Positions 1 through 6,143 of a stretch of DNA of 6,516 nucleotides are shown here, piece after piece. This stretch comes from Pyrinomonadaceae bacterium (GTDB taxonomy: Bacteria > Acidobacteriota > Blastocatellia > Pyrinomonadales > Pyrinomonadaceae), in contig JACCRA010000139.1 of assembly GCA_013813825.1 (NCBI GenBank), positions 1 to 6,516 on the forward strand, written 5' to 3'. The notes under the pieces are model-generated. The model searched no databases and was not told the DNA's origin. It was given only the letters and a program-made list of their open reading frames with translations. The position numbers were made by a program, and so were the translations under genes. The first letter of the stretch is position 1. Every line of letters begins with the position of its first letter.

Positions 1-1
1 C

Positions 2-958
2 TTCTGGGGCAGCGAGCGTTTCCGCGAAGCGCACGCCGGTGGACAAGCCGACGACGCGCACGCGCAAGCTTACGATAAAGGCCATGCCCCGCACGACGCG
101 GTGACTCTCTCCGTCGCCGACGATACGCTTCACGCTCCGGGCGGAGGCCACCACGGCCACGACGACACAACCACAGCACACGACGATACGCATCATCACG
201 TTGGTCCCTTTACGCCGCACGAGTCACCGGCCGTGATGACGATCCCGCTCGTCGTGCTGGCCGTGCTTTCAACTTTCGGCGGACTAATCGGCGTGCCTTA
301 TGCTCTGAGTGGCGGCACGCTTCCGAACTTTTTCGAGCACGCCCTTGATCCGGTCGTCTCGGTCGCGCCCCGTCGAGGAGAAGCGGCGGCACATGGCGCG
401 CCAGCCGCCGCGCCATCTCACGGGGCAAGCGAGGCAACCCACGGCGGCGAGTCGCCCGCCACGCTTTCTCCCGTGCCACAAAGCCATAACGAAGCTGCGC
501 CCGCCACCGTCGGCGAAGGCACGCACGGTCCTGGCGCGGCCGCCGCTGCCGCTGAACACGCGCACGATCCGCACGAAATCATGTTGGAGCGCATCTTTAG
601 CGGTCTCTCTGTCGCCATCGCGCTTGTCGGCATCGGCATCGGGTGGTTTGTCTTCAGAAGGAACCCGCTACTTGCGCCACCGCGTCTATTGGAGAACAAG
701 TATTACGTCGATGAATTTTATGACGCGGCGATCATCAACCCGATCAAAGTCGGCTCGCGCGAAGGGCTGTGGAAGATTTTCGACATCGGCGTGATCGATG
801 GTCTCGTCAACGGGCTGGCGCGTGGCATGAGCGAGTTGGGCACGCTGGCGCGACGGCTTCAGCCCGGTTTCGTCCGCAGCTATGCGGCGATGATTCTGCT
901 CGGCGCGCTCGCCGTGATCGGGTATTTCGCCTTCGAGTTTCGCCACATGATTCGCTAG
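2..958 (+). CDS. nuoL: NADH-quinone oxidoreductase subunit L, C-terminal part (5' end outside window)
   Basis: This is the distal antiporter-like membrane subunit of complex I, which takes part in proton pumping in the cytoplasmic membrane. The frame is open from base 2, giving 318 residues to the TAG at 956-958. The visible part begins with FWGSERFREAH, the end of the conserved region near a late transmembrane helix. A His-rich loop follows, then PHESPAVM (from about 215) and a membrane segment (about 239-301). A second long Ala/His-rich loop spans about 338-580, and another membrane segment about 599-655. The hallmark LLENKYYVDEFYDA sits at about 680-727, followed by DIGVIDGLVNGLARG, the amphipathic region linked to the NuoL lateral helix. 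The last membrane segment is at about 881-940. The YYVDEFYD and VIDGLVNG motifs plus the following nuoM make the assignment secure. The two His-rich loops look longer than usual for the family, which is my judgement without an alignment. Confidence 0.96.
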   Translation, partial: FWGSERFREAHAGGQADDAHAQAYDKGHAPHDAVTLSVADDTLHAPGGGHHGHDDTTTAHDDTHHHVGPFTPHESPAVMTIPLVVLAVLSTFGGLIGVPYALSGGTLPNFFEHALDPVVSVAPRRGEAAAHGAPAAAPSHGASEATHGGESPATLSPVPQSHNEAAPATVGEGTHGPGAAAAAAEHAHDPHEIMLERIFSGLSVAIALVGIGIGWFVFRRNPLLAPPRLLENKYYVDEFYDAAIINPIKVGSREGLWKIFDIGVIDGLVNGLARGMSELGTLARRLQPGFVRSYAAMILLGALAVIGYFAFEFRHMIR

Positions 959-964
959 ACGCTT

Positions 965-2515
965 ATGCAGCAATACTTACTCACCATTTTGATTCTGCTG
1001 CCGGTCGTCGGCGCGCTGGCGCTCGTCGCTCACGGCTTCGTGTCCTACGCCCGCGAGACGCATTATCGCTGGATCGCGCTGCTCTTTTCCGCCGCGACTT
1101 TCGCGCTCTCGCTCCTCTTGTTGACCGGCGGCGACGCCGCTTCGCCCGCGATGCGCTTCGAGCAGAACGTGCCGTGGATCGGGGCGATTAACGCTAATTA
1201 CCACGTCGGCGTGGACGGCATCAGTTTGTGGCTCGTGCTGCTGACGACGCTCTTAGTCCCCATCTCGATTCTGTCAAGTTGGCACGCCATTGAGAAGCGG
1301 CCCCTCGCTTACTTCGCTTCCCTACTGCTGTTGGAAAGCGCAATGATCGGCGTCTTCGTCTCGCTCGATCTGCTGATCTTTTATTTATTCTTTGAGGCGT
1401 CGCTGGTGCCGATGTTCTTTTTGATCGGCGTGTGGGGCGGTGAGCGGCGGATTTACGCGGCCGGCAAGTTTTTCATTTACACCGCCATCGGCAGTCTCCT
1501 GATGCTCGTCGGCATCATCGCACTTTATTATCACTTCGGGACGTTCGACTATACTGCGATGCTCGCGGCGCTACGCGACGGGACGGCACCGGCTTTTGCC
1601 GGAAGTAAAGAGTTTTGGCTGTTCCTCGCCTTCGCTTTCGCTTTCTCGGTGAAGGTGCCGCTCTTCCCTTTCCACACGTGGTTGCCCGACGCGCATACCG
1701 AAGCCCCGACCGCCGGCTCCGTGATCCTCGCGGGCGTGCTGCTGAAAATGGGCACTTACGGTTTGCTCCGCTTTAACTTCGCGCTGTTCCCGAACGCCTC
1801 GCGCTACTTCGCGCCGGTTATGATCGCGCTCGCGATTGTCGGCATCATTTACGGCGCGCTGGTCGCGATGGTGCAGCCTGACGTGAAACGCTTGGTCGCT
1901 TATTCATCAGTCAGCCACATGGGTTTCGTCGTGCTCGGATTGTTCTCGTTCACCGAACAGGGAATGCAGGGCGCGCTCTACCAAATGCTCAATCACGGCG
2001 TCTCGACCGGCGCGCTGTTTTTGCTGGTCGGGATGATTTACGAGCGGCGGCACACGCGCATGATCGCCGACTTCGGCGGTTTGTCGCAGCCGATGCCGTG
2101 GTTCGCGACACTGTTCGTGATCGCCTCACTCTCGTCGGTCGGGTTGCCCCTCTTGAACGGCTTCGTCGGCGAGTTTTTGATCATGCTGGGCATGTGGACT
2201 TCAACCGCCCTGACGGGAGCGTGGCCGCGCGTGGTGACGATGCTCGCGGGCACGGGCGTTATCTGGGCGGCGGTGTACATGCTCTGGATGTTGCAGCGCG
2301 TACTCTTTGGCCGCGTGACGAACGAGAAGAACGCGCGGCTCACCGACTTGAGTTGGCGCGAGATCGGATTGCTCGCGCCGCTGCTCGCACTGATGCTGTA
2401 CATGGGCGCGTATCCGAGTCCGTTCCTCAATCGTTCGCGCGAGAGCGTCGAAGTGGTTCGCTCCCGCGTCGCCACACCTGAGAGCGGCGGCTCTTACACA
2501 GCCGAAAACAAATAA
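965..2515 (+). CDS. nuoM: NADH-quinone oxidoreductase subunit M
   Basis: Antiporter-like proton-pumping subunit of complex I in the cytoplasmic membrane, 516 residues, a normal length for the family, with many hydrophobic helices throughout. Key residues known from Escherichia coli NuoM are present with a constant offset of four. Glu144 lies in FFEASLVPMF. Lys230 lies in SVKVPLFPFHTWLPDAH and Lys261 in LKMGTYGLLRF. His318 lies in YSSVSHMGFV and Glu403 in NGFVGEF. The channel therefore looks fully functional. The ATG lies 6 nt after the nuoL stop with no clear Shine-Dalgarno sequence, which suggests translation coupled to nuoL. The N-terminus MQQYLLTILILLPVVGAL is the usual first hydrophobic segment, which supports this start. 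The C-terminal tail after about residue 487 is polar and may be a cytoplasmic or periplasmic extension. Confidence 0.98.
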   Translation: MQQYLLTILILLPVVGALALVAHGFVSYARETHYRWIALLFSAATFALSLLLLTGGDAASPAMRFEQNVPWIGAINANYHVGVDGISLWLVLLTTLLVPISILSSWHAIEKRPLAYFASLLLLESAMIGVFVSLDLLIFYLFFEASLVPMFFLIGVWGGERRIYAAGKFFIYTAIGSLLMLVGIIALYYHFGTFDYTAMLAALRDGTAPAFAGSKEFWLFLAFAFAFSVKVPLFPFHTWLPDAHTEAPTAGSVILAGVLLKMGTYGLLRFNFALFPNASRYFAPVMIALAIVGIIYGALVAMVQPDVKRLVAYSSVSHMGFVVLGLFSFTEQGMQGALYQMLNHGVSTGALFLLVGMIYERRHTRMIADFGGLSQPMPWFATLFVIASLSSVGLPLLNGFVGEFLIMLGMWTSTALTGAWPRVVTMLAGTGVIWAAVYMLWMLQRVLFGRVTNEKNARLTDLSWREIGLLAPLLALMLYMGAYPSPFLNRSRESVEVVRSRVATPESGGSYTAENK

Positions 2516-2516
2516 C

Positions 2517-2532
2517 GGCGAGTTAAATCGCC
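2517..2532 (+). other. Small hairpin just after the nuoM stop
   Basis: GGCGA (2517-2521) can pair with TCGCC (2528-2532) around a 6-nt loop, two bases after the nuoM stop. A T-rich run (about 2544-2554) starts 12 nt later, too far for a standard intrinsic terminator. It could slow or protect the transcript between nuoM and the coiled-coil gene, or be chance. Confidence 0.3.
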
Positions 2533-2564
2533 CCGCCCTGATGCTTTTGTTTTTTCGACGATGA

Positions 2565-2572
2565 GAGAGGAG
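2565..2572 (+). promoter_or_regulatory. Shine-Dalgarno site for the coiled-coil gene
   Basis: The sequence GAGAGGAG lies 8 nt before the ATG at 2581. It is the clearest ribosome binding site in the window. The nuo genes here start without an obvious one, so this small gene appears to be translated independently of nuoM. It supports 2581 as the true start. Confidence 0.75.
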
Positions 2573-2580
2573 CAGCGGCG

Positions 2581-2925
2581 ATGGAAGATGAGACCACGCG
2601 CCAACTGCCGGCATTTGAGGCGCGCATGATGGCAGTCATCATGGAGATGAGGACCGAGATGCGCGAACGATTGACCGCGATTGAAGGCGAGGTTGCCGCC
2701 ACGCGCCAAGCTTTCCATACGCGCCTGACGGCTCTCGAAGAAAAGGTTGACAGTCGCTTGCGCGAGACGCAACCGATTTGGGAAGGCATAAAGGTGCAAC
2801 TCGACCGGGTTGAGTCGAAGCTGGATGTGTTCGCTACTGACACCTCAGCCCTTTTGCTTGAGACCCGCACCGACCTCTCACAAGTGACGAAGCGTGTTTC
2901 ACAACTCGAAGCGCGCGAGCGATAG
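2581..2925 (+). CDS. Small charged coiled-coil protein between nuoM and nuoN
   Basis: The function is unknown. The product has 114 residues, is rich in Glu, Arg, Leu and Thr, and has no membrane segment or signal peptide, so it is probably cytoplasmic. From about residue 12 to the end it reads as amphipathic helix with heptad-like spacing of Leu, Ile and Val. A near-repeat is visible: RLTAIEGEV at residues 30-38 and RLTALEEKV at 48-56. The stretch WEGIKVQLDRVESKLDV (67-83) and the end DLSQVTKRVSQLEARER (98-114) continue the pattern. No Cys is present. A good ribosome binding site precedes the ATG, and the stop lies 7 nt before the nuoN start, so it is very likely co-transcribed with the nuo genes. 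It does not match a complex I subunit that I know. Small coiled-coil proteins of this style are, from memory, frequent in Blastocatellia, so it may be one of a dispersed paralogous family. Coding is supported by the ribosome binding site and the protein-like composition. Confidence 0.8.
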   Translation: MEDETTRQLPAFEARMMAVIMEMRTEMRERLTAIEGEVAATRQAFHTRLTALEEKVDSRLRETQPIWEGIKVQLDRVESKLDVFATDTSALLLETRTDLSQVTKRVSQLEARER

Positions 2926-2932
2926 AACAACG

Positions 2933-4540
2933 ATGAACCTCTTCTTCTGGGCCTTACAAACCGCACCGCTCCCGACGCTGGCCGCCGCGCCCGACGTTAA
3001 GTTCGAGTTGATCTTGCCTGAACTGATCGTCTCCATCGTCGGCGTGTTGGTGATGCTGATCGATGCCTTCACGTACCGCTCCAACCAACGCTGGCTGACC
3101 GGCGGGCTGTCGCTCGCGGGGCTGCTCGCGGCGGCGGCCTCCTGCCTCTGGCTGTGGGACAACCCGACCGGCGTGACGCAGGCCTTCGGCGGCATGATCA
3201 TTCTCGACCGGATGCGCCTCTCTTTCACGCTGGTCTTTATCGTGGTGTCGGCGCTGACGGTGCTCGTCTCGATGATCTGGGTCGAGTGGGAAAACTTGCC
3301 GTCAGGAGAGTTTCATTCGCTGTTGATGTTCGCTACTACCGGGATGATGTTGATGGCTTCGGGCAACGACTTGGTCATCATCTTTCTCGGCCTCGAACTG
3401 CTCTCGATTGCCACTTACGTGATGGCCGGATTCCGGCGGACGGATTTACGCTCGAACGAAGCGTCAATGAAATACTTCATCCTCGGCTCGTTCTCCTCGG
3501 CATTTCTGCTCTACGGCATCGCGCTCGTTTACGGCGGCACGGTGACGGCCGCGGGCGGCGCGGGCACGACGAACATCACGGAGATCGCCACGCGCATCGG
3601 CGGTGGTCCGTACCCCGCGCTGGTTTATGCCGGCGCGGCGCTGATGCTCGTCGGCTTCGGCTTCAAGATCGCGACCGCGCCTTTTCACGTCTGGACGCCG
3701 GACGTGTACGAGGGCGCGCCCACGCCCGTCACCGCGTTCATGGCGGCGGGACCCAAAGCCGCCGGCTTCGCTTCTTTCATGCGCGTCTTTTTGTTCGGCT
3801 TCCCCTTCATCGCGGCGACCACTTCGCTCGGCGAGGCGGCCCCGGCCGTCCATACCGTGTGGCTGAACGCGCTCGCTGTCTTGGCCGTGCTGACGATGAC
3901 CATCGGCAACGTCGCCGCGCTCGTGCAGAGCAACGTCAAGCGGATGCTGGCTTACTCGTCTATCGCCCACGCCGGTTACGCACTGGTCGGATTCGTCGCC
4001 GCCGGCAGCGCCACCGCCGATCCGGCCAAACAGTCCGACGCTATCGGAGCCGTCGTCTTTTATCTGCTCTGCTACGCCGTGATGAATCTTGGGGCGTTCG
4101 CCGTCGTGACACTGATCGCGCGTGGCGGCGACCGCCGCACCGAAATCGAAGACTATAACGGCATCGGCTTCAAAGCTCCCGCGCTCGCCTTTACTCTGTC
4201 ACTCTTCTTGTTGAGTTTGCTCGGCATCCCGCTGACGGCCGGCTTCATGGGCAAAGTGATGGTCTTCCGCGCGGCGCTGGATCAAGGCTACGTCGCGTTG
4301 GTTGTAATCGGCGTGCTGAACACGGCTGTCTCGGTTTACTACTATCTGCGGCTGATCGTCGTGATGTTTTTCCGCGAGCGCGCGAGTGCGTGGGACGCGC
4401 CCGCGATCCCCGCGAGCATCGCCGTCGTGCTCGTCATTACCGTGCTCGGCGTCTTCTTCCTCGGCATTTTTCCGGGGCGCGTGATTGACGCTTTCCGCTC
4501 CGTCCAGCAGCAACAACCCGTCGTCAGCCAACTAAAATGA
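2933..4540 (+). CDS. nuoN: NADH-quinone oxidoreductase subunit N
   Basis: Third antiporter-like proton-pumping subunit of complex I, in the cytoplasmic membrane. It has 535 residues, somewhat longer than Escherichia coli NuoN (485), with about fourteen hydrophobic segments. Expected channel residues are present. Glu155 lies in FLGLELLSIATY. Lys245 lies in GFGFKIATAPFHVWTPDVYEG and Lys275 in AAGPKAAGF. His346 lies in YSSIAHAGY and Lys441 in GFMGKVMVF, where NuoN carries Lys and NuoM carries Glu. I chose the ATG at 2933 because MNLFFWALQ leads directly into the first helix (FELILPELIVSIVGVLVMLIDAF) and because it follows the upstream stop by 7 nt. An in-frame GTG at 2894 would add 13 polar residues and overlap the coiled-coil gene. 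No strong ribosome binding site is seen, so coupling to the upstream gene is likely. The stop overlaps the next start as ATGA. Confidence 0.98.
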   Translation: MNLFFWALQTAPLPTLAAAPDVKFELILPELIVSIVGVLVMLIDAFTYRSNQRWLTGGLSLAGLLAAAASCLWLWDNPTGVTQAFGGMIILDRMRLSFTLVFIVVSALTVLVSMIWVEWENLPSGEFHSLLMFATTGMMLMASGNDLVIIFLGLELLSIATYVMAGFRRTDLRSNEASMKYFILGSFSSAFLLYGIALVYGGTVTAAGGAGTTNITEIATRIGGGPYPALVYAGAALMLVGFGFKIATAPFHVWTPDVYEGAPTPVTAFMAAGPKAAGFASFMRVFLFGFPFIAATTSLGEAAPAVHTVWLNALAVLAVLTMTIGNVAALVQSNVKRMLAYSSIAHAGYALVGFVAAGSATADPAKQSDAIGAVVFYLLCYAVMNLGAFAVVTLIARGGDRRTEIEDYNGIGFKAPALAFTLSLFLLSLLGIPLTAGFMGKVMVFRAALDQGYVALVVIGVLNTAVSVYYYLRLIVVMFFRERASAWDAPAIPASIAVVLVITVLGVFFLGIFPGRVIDAFRSVQQQQPVVSQLK

Positions 4541-5112
4541 ATCCTGCTAGTGCTGACGAAGCCGGGACAATTGATTCGCACGACGCGACACCAGCAACGA
4601 CGCGCCCGCGGAACCGGCCTGACTCTATCGAAACACTGGCGGCAAAGATTCCCGTTGAGATGCAAGAGGCGTGGCTGCCGCGCCTCTACCGCGAGCGCAT
4701 TCTCACCATCCGCACACGCTCACACACCTTGCCCGTACCGAAGCATCGCGATCAAGTTGAGATTCAGTTTACGCTGCTCGGCGTCGAACTGAAGGTCGGA
4801 CGCCGGCGCGTACTCTGCCCCGATCTGGCGACAGCGCGTTATCTGGCAATCTTCGCGCGGGTGGGCTGTGCGGCGGTTGCCGTGCCGTATGACATCACCA
4901 AGATTTCGCTTCTCGCCGACGAGATGGAATCGGCGTGGCAGCGCGCCTTGCTGTTGGTCGAGCATCATGCTAAAAATCGTAGTCGGAATGTCCGCTCACG
5001 CGTGCGTTCGCTCCTCGTCGGAGCGATGCGTCGTGAGATCGAGCAGGCGGGCGCGGGCGCGGCGATTCCCCAATTCAACCAGAACACGAAACAGCGCCGG
5101 CCGCGCGTGTGA
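4537..5112 (+). CDS. Unrecognised 191-residue protein, start overlapping nuoN stop
   Basis: I do not recognise this family. The ATG overlaps the nuoN TGA in the sequence ATGA. With no Shine-Dalgarno site in view, this points to translation coupled to nuoN. Residues 1-30 are polar and probably disordered. Residues 31-60 (IETLAAKIPVEMQEAWLPRL onward) look helical. Residues 73-95 (VEIQFTLLGVELKVGRRRVL) look like beta strands. Residues 96-145 (CPDLATARYLAIFARVG, then VAVPYDITKISLLADEME) are mixed with two Cys (94, 111). The C-terminus from about 147 is strongly basic (NRSRNVRSRVRS and KQRRPRV). No signal peptide and no clear membrane helix are seen, so it is probably cytoplasmic. The basic tail could bind nucleic acid or an acidic surface, which is only a guess. 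The frame gives balanced protein-like composition, while the overlapping frames give Arg/Ser-rich shadows. It is followed by an amidotransferase 43 nt downstream and may act with it. A frameshift near its 3' end cannot be excluded. Confidence 0.75.
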   Translation: MNPASADEAGTIDSHDATPATTRPRNRPDSIETLAAKIPVEMQEAWLPRLYRERILTIRTRSHTLPVPKHRDQVEIQFTLLGVELKVGRRRVLCPDLATARYLAIFARVGCAAVAVPYDITKISLLADEMESAWQRALLLVEHHAKNRSRNVRSRVRSLLVGAMRREIEQAGAGAAIPQFNQNTKQRRPRV

Positions 5113-5155
5113 AGATGCATGGCCGGCGCTGCTTGTCGGACAAGTCGAGAAAGCG

Positions 5156-6079
5156 ATGCAAGAGGTCAACCAACTAACCCCCCTCGATCAGCCGGAACCG
5201 CTGCCCTTCCCTTTTAACCAACGCGCCTTCTGCCGCTACGAACCGATTGAGAAACGGATCGCGGCGGCGCGTGTGCTGATCGTCGATGATCTGCTGCGCG
5301 ACGAAGGCGACATCTCCGATGTGGCTCGTAAGGAGTGGGGACGCCACGTTAAAACCAATCTCCAACGCGAGCGCAAGATCGCCGGGATGGCCGTCGCGAA
5401 CATTTTGAATAATGTCTCCCGCCTCGTGCGCGAACCGGAAAAGCGCGTCGTCCACTGTTCGGAAGCCGCCGCCGCTGTGGCCGAGTTTCGCCCGCAGGCC
5501 GTCGTCTTGAGCGGCACGCTGACCGACTTCGATTTTTACAGTGATGAGTTATTGGGAAAATTCGGCGAGTTCATTCGCACCACGCGGACTCCCGTCTTGG
5601 GCATTTGCGGCGGCCACCAATTAGTCGGCATGGGTTTCGGGGCGAAGATCGTCACGCTCGATCATCACGAACAACACGAGAACCGCATTGGCCGCCCCTT
5701 CGAGTATCAGTACCGCTTCATCCGCATCACCGACACTGACGACCCCATCTTCGACGGTATCCACGACGCGGACACCGGCGTCTGGCAGGATTACACGACC
5801 GAGGCGCGCATCCTCCGCGTCTGGCAGAATCACGGCTTGCAACTCGACCGCGTGCCGGAGAAGTTCAAACTACTGGCAACAGCCTACCGCTGCCGCATTC
5901 AAATGATGGTCAAACGCGACGACGGCCAACTGATCTACACCGTGCAGTTCCACCTCGAGAAATCATTCGAGGACTGGGACCGCACGCGCGCCACCCGCTG
6001 GGAACACCCGAACCAATCGCGCGACGGCCGCATCATCTTCGAGAACTTCCTGCGCGAAGCCTTGAAGCACGAGCAATAA
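5156..6079 (+). CDS. Stand-alone class I glutamine amidotransferase-like protein
   Basis: Class I glutamine amidotransferase domains hydrolyse glutamine and pass the ammonia to a partner enzyme. From the start chosen here the protein has 307 residues. The first strand is ARVLIVDD (38-45). The nucleophile elbow is LGICGGHQLVGMG with Cys151. The candidate catalytic His266 and Glu268 lie in VQFHLEKS, which differs from the usual QFHPE by Pro to Leu. NHGLQLDRVPEKFKLLATA (225-243) resembles the same region of GMP synthase glutaminase domains. Between the first strand and VVLSGTLTD (116-124) there is an Arg/Lys-rich helical stretch (about 46-100) that looks longer than usual. SGTL stands where SGGP is typical. 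No synthetase or ATP pyrophosphatase domain follows, so the ammonia acceptor is not visible. The frame is open upstream to 4868, but that part is Arg/Ser-rich and overlaps the preceding gene. ATG 5156 is the first credible start, with a weak GAG at 5147. A peptidase-like or non-catalytic role is possible. Confidence 0.85.
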   Translation: MQEVNQLTPLDQPEPLPFPFNQRAFCRYEPIEKRIAAARVLIVDDLLRDEGDISDVARKEWGRHVKTNLQRERKIAGMAVANILNNVSRLVREPEKRVVHCSEAAAAVAEFRPQAVVLSGTLTDFDFYSDELLGKFGEFIRTTRTPVLGICGGHQLVGMGFGAKIVTLDHHEQHENRIGRPFEYQYRFIRITDTDDPIFDGIHDADTGVWQDYTTEARILRVWQNHGLQLDRVPEKFKLLATAYRCRIQMMVKRDDGQLIYTVQFHLEKSFEDWDRTRATRWEHPNQSRDGRIIFENFLREALKHEQ

Positions 6080-6118
6080 AAAACCGCGCGGAAATCATCA
6101 CTGACTTCCGTGCGGTTT
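6078..6118. terminator. Intrinsic terminator shared by convergent genes
   Basis: A 13-position inverted repeat has arms 6081-6093 and 6106-6118 and a 12-nt loop. In the + strand transcript all 13 positions pair, with one G-U wobble (6088 with 6111), but only UUU and then CUG follows. In the - strand transcript the same position is a C-A mismatch, but the stem is followed by six U residues (complement of 6078-6083). It lies directly after the amidotransferase stop and 25 bases before the stop of the convergent gene, so it probably ends both transcripts. Confidence 0.85.
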
Positions 6119-6143
6119 CTGACTACTGCGGCTAGACCGCATA

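Noticed and set aside
2516..2580. Intrinsic terminator or promoter between nuoM and the coiled-coil gene
   Set aside because: The hairpin has only 5 pairs and the T-rich run is 12 nt away from it. No convincing -35/-10 pair was seen, and genes on both sides are complex I subunits expected on one transcript.
2894..2932. GTG at 2894 as an upstream start for nuoN
   Set aside because: It would add 13 polar residues (MFHNSKRASDRTT) and overlap the coiled-coil gene. The ATG at 2933 leads directly into the expected first hydrophobic region.
3464..3970. Open - strand frame opposite nuoN
   Set aside because: Its composition is Arg/Glu/His-rich with no motif and no ribosome binding site seen. It is explained by the GC pattern of nuoN.
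3154..4158. Long open + strand frame inside nuoN
   Set aside because: It is very Arg/His-rich with no recognisable motif and lies wholly within nuoN, whose own frame has all conserved residues. It is a GC-rich shadow.
4868..5155. Upstream extension of the amidotransferase frame to an ATG at 4868
   Set aside because: The added residues are rich in Arg, Ser and Cys and overlap the preceding gene in another frame, typical of a shadow frame in GC-rich DNA. The amidotransferase fold starts after 5156.
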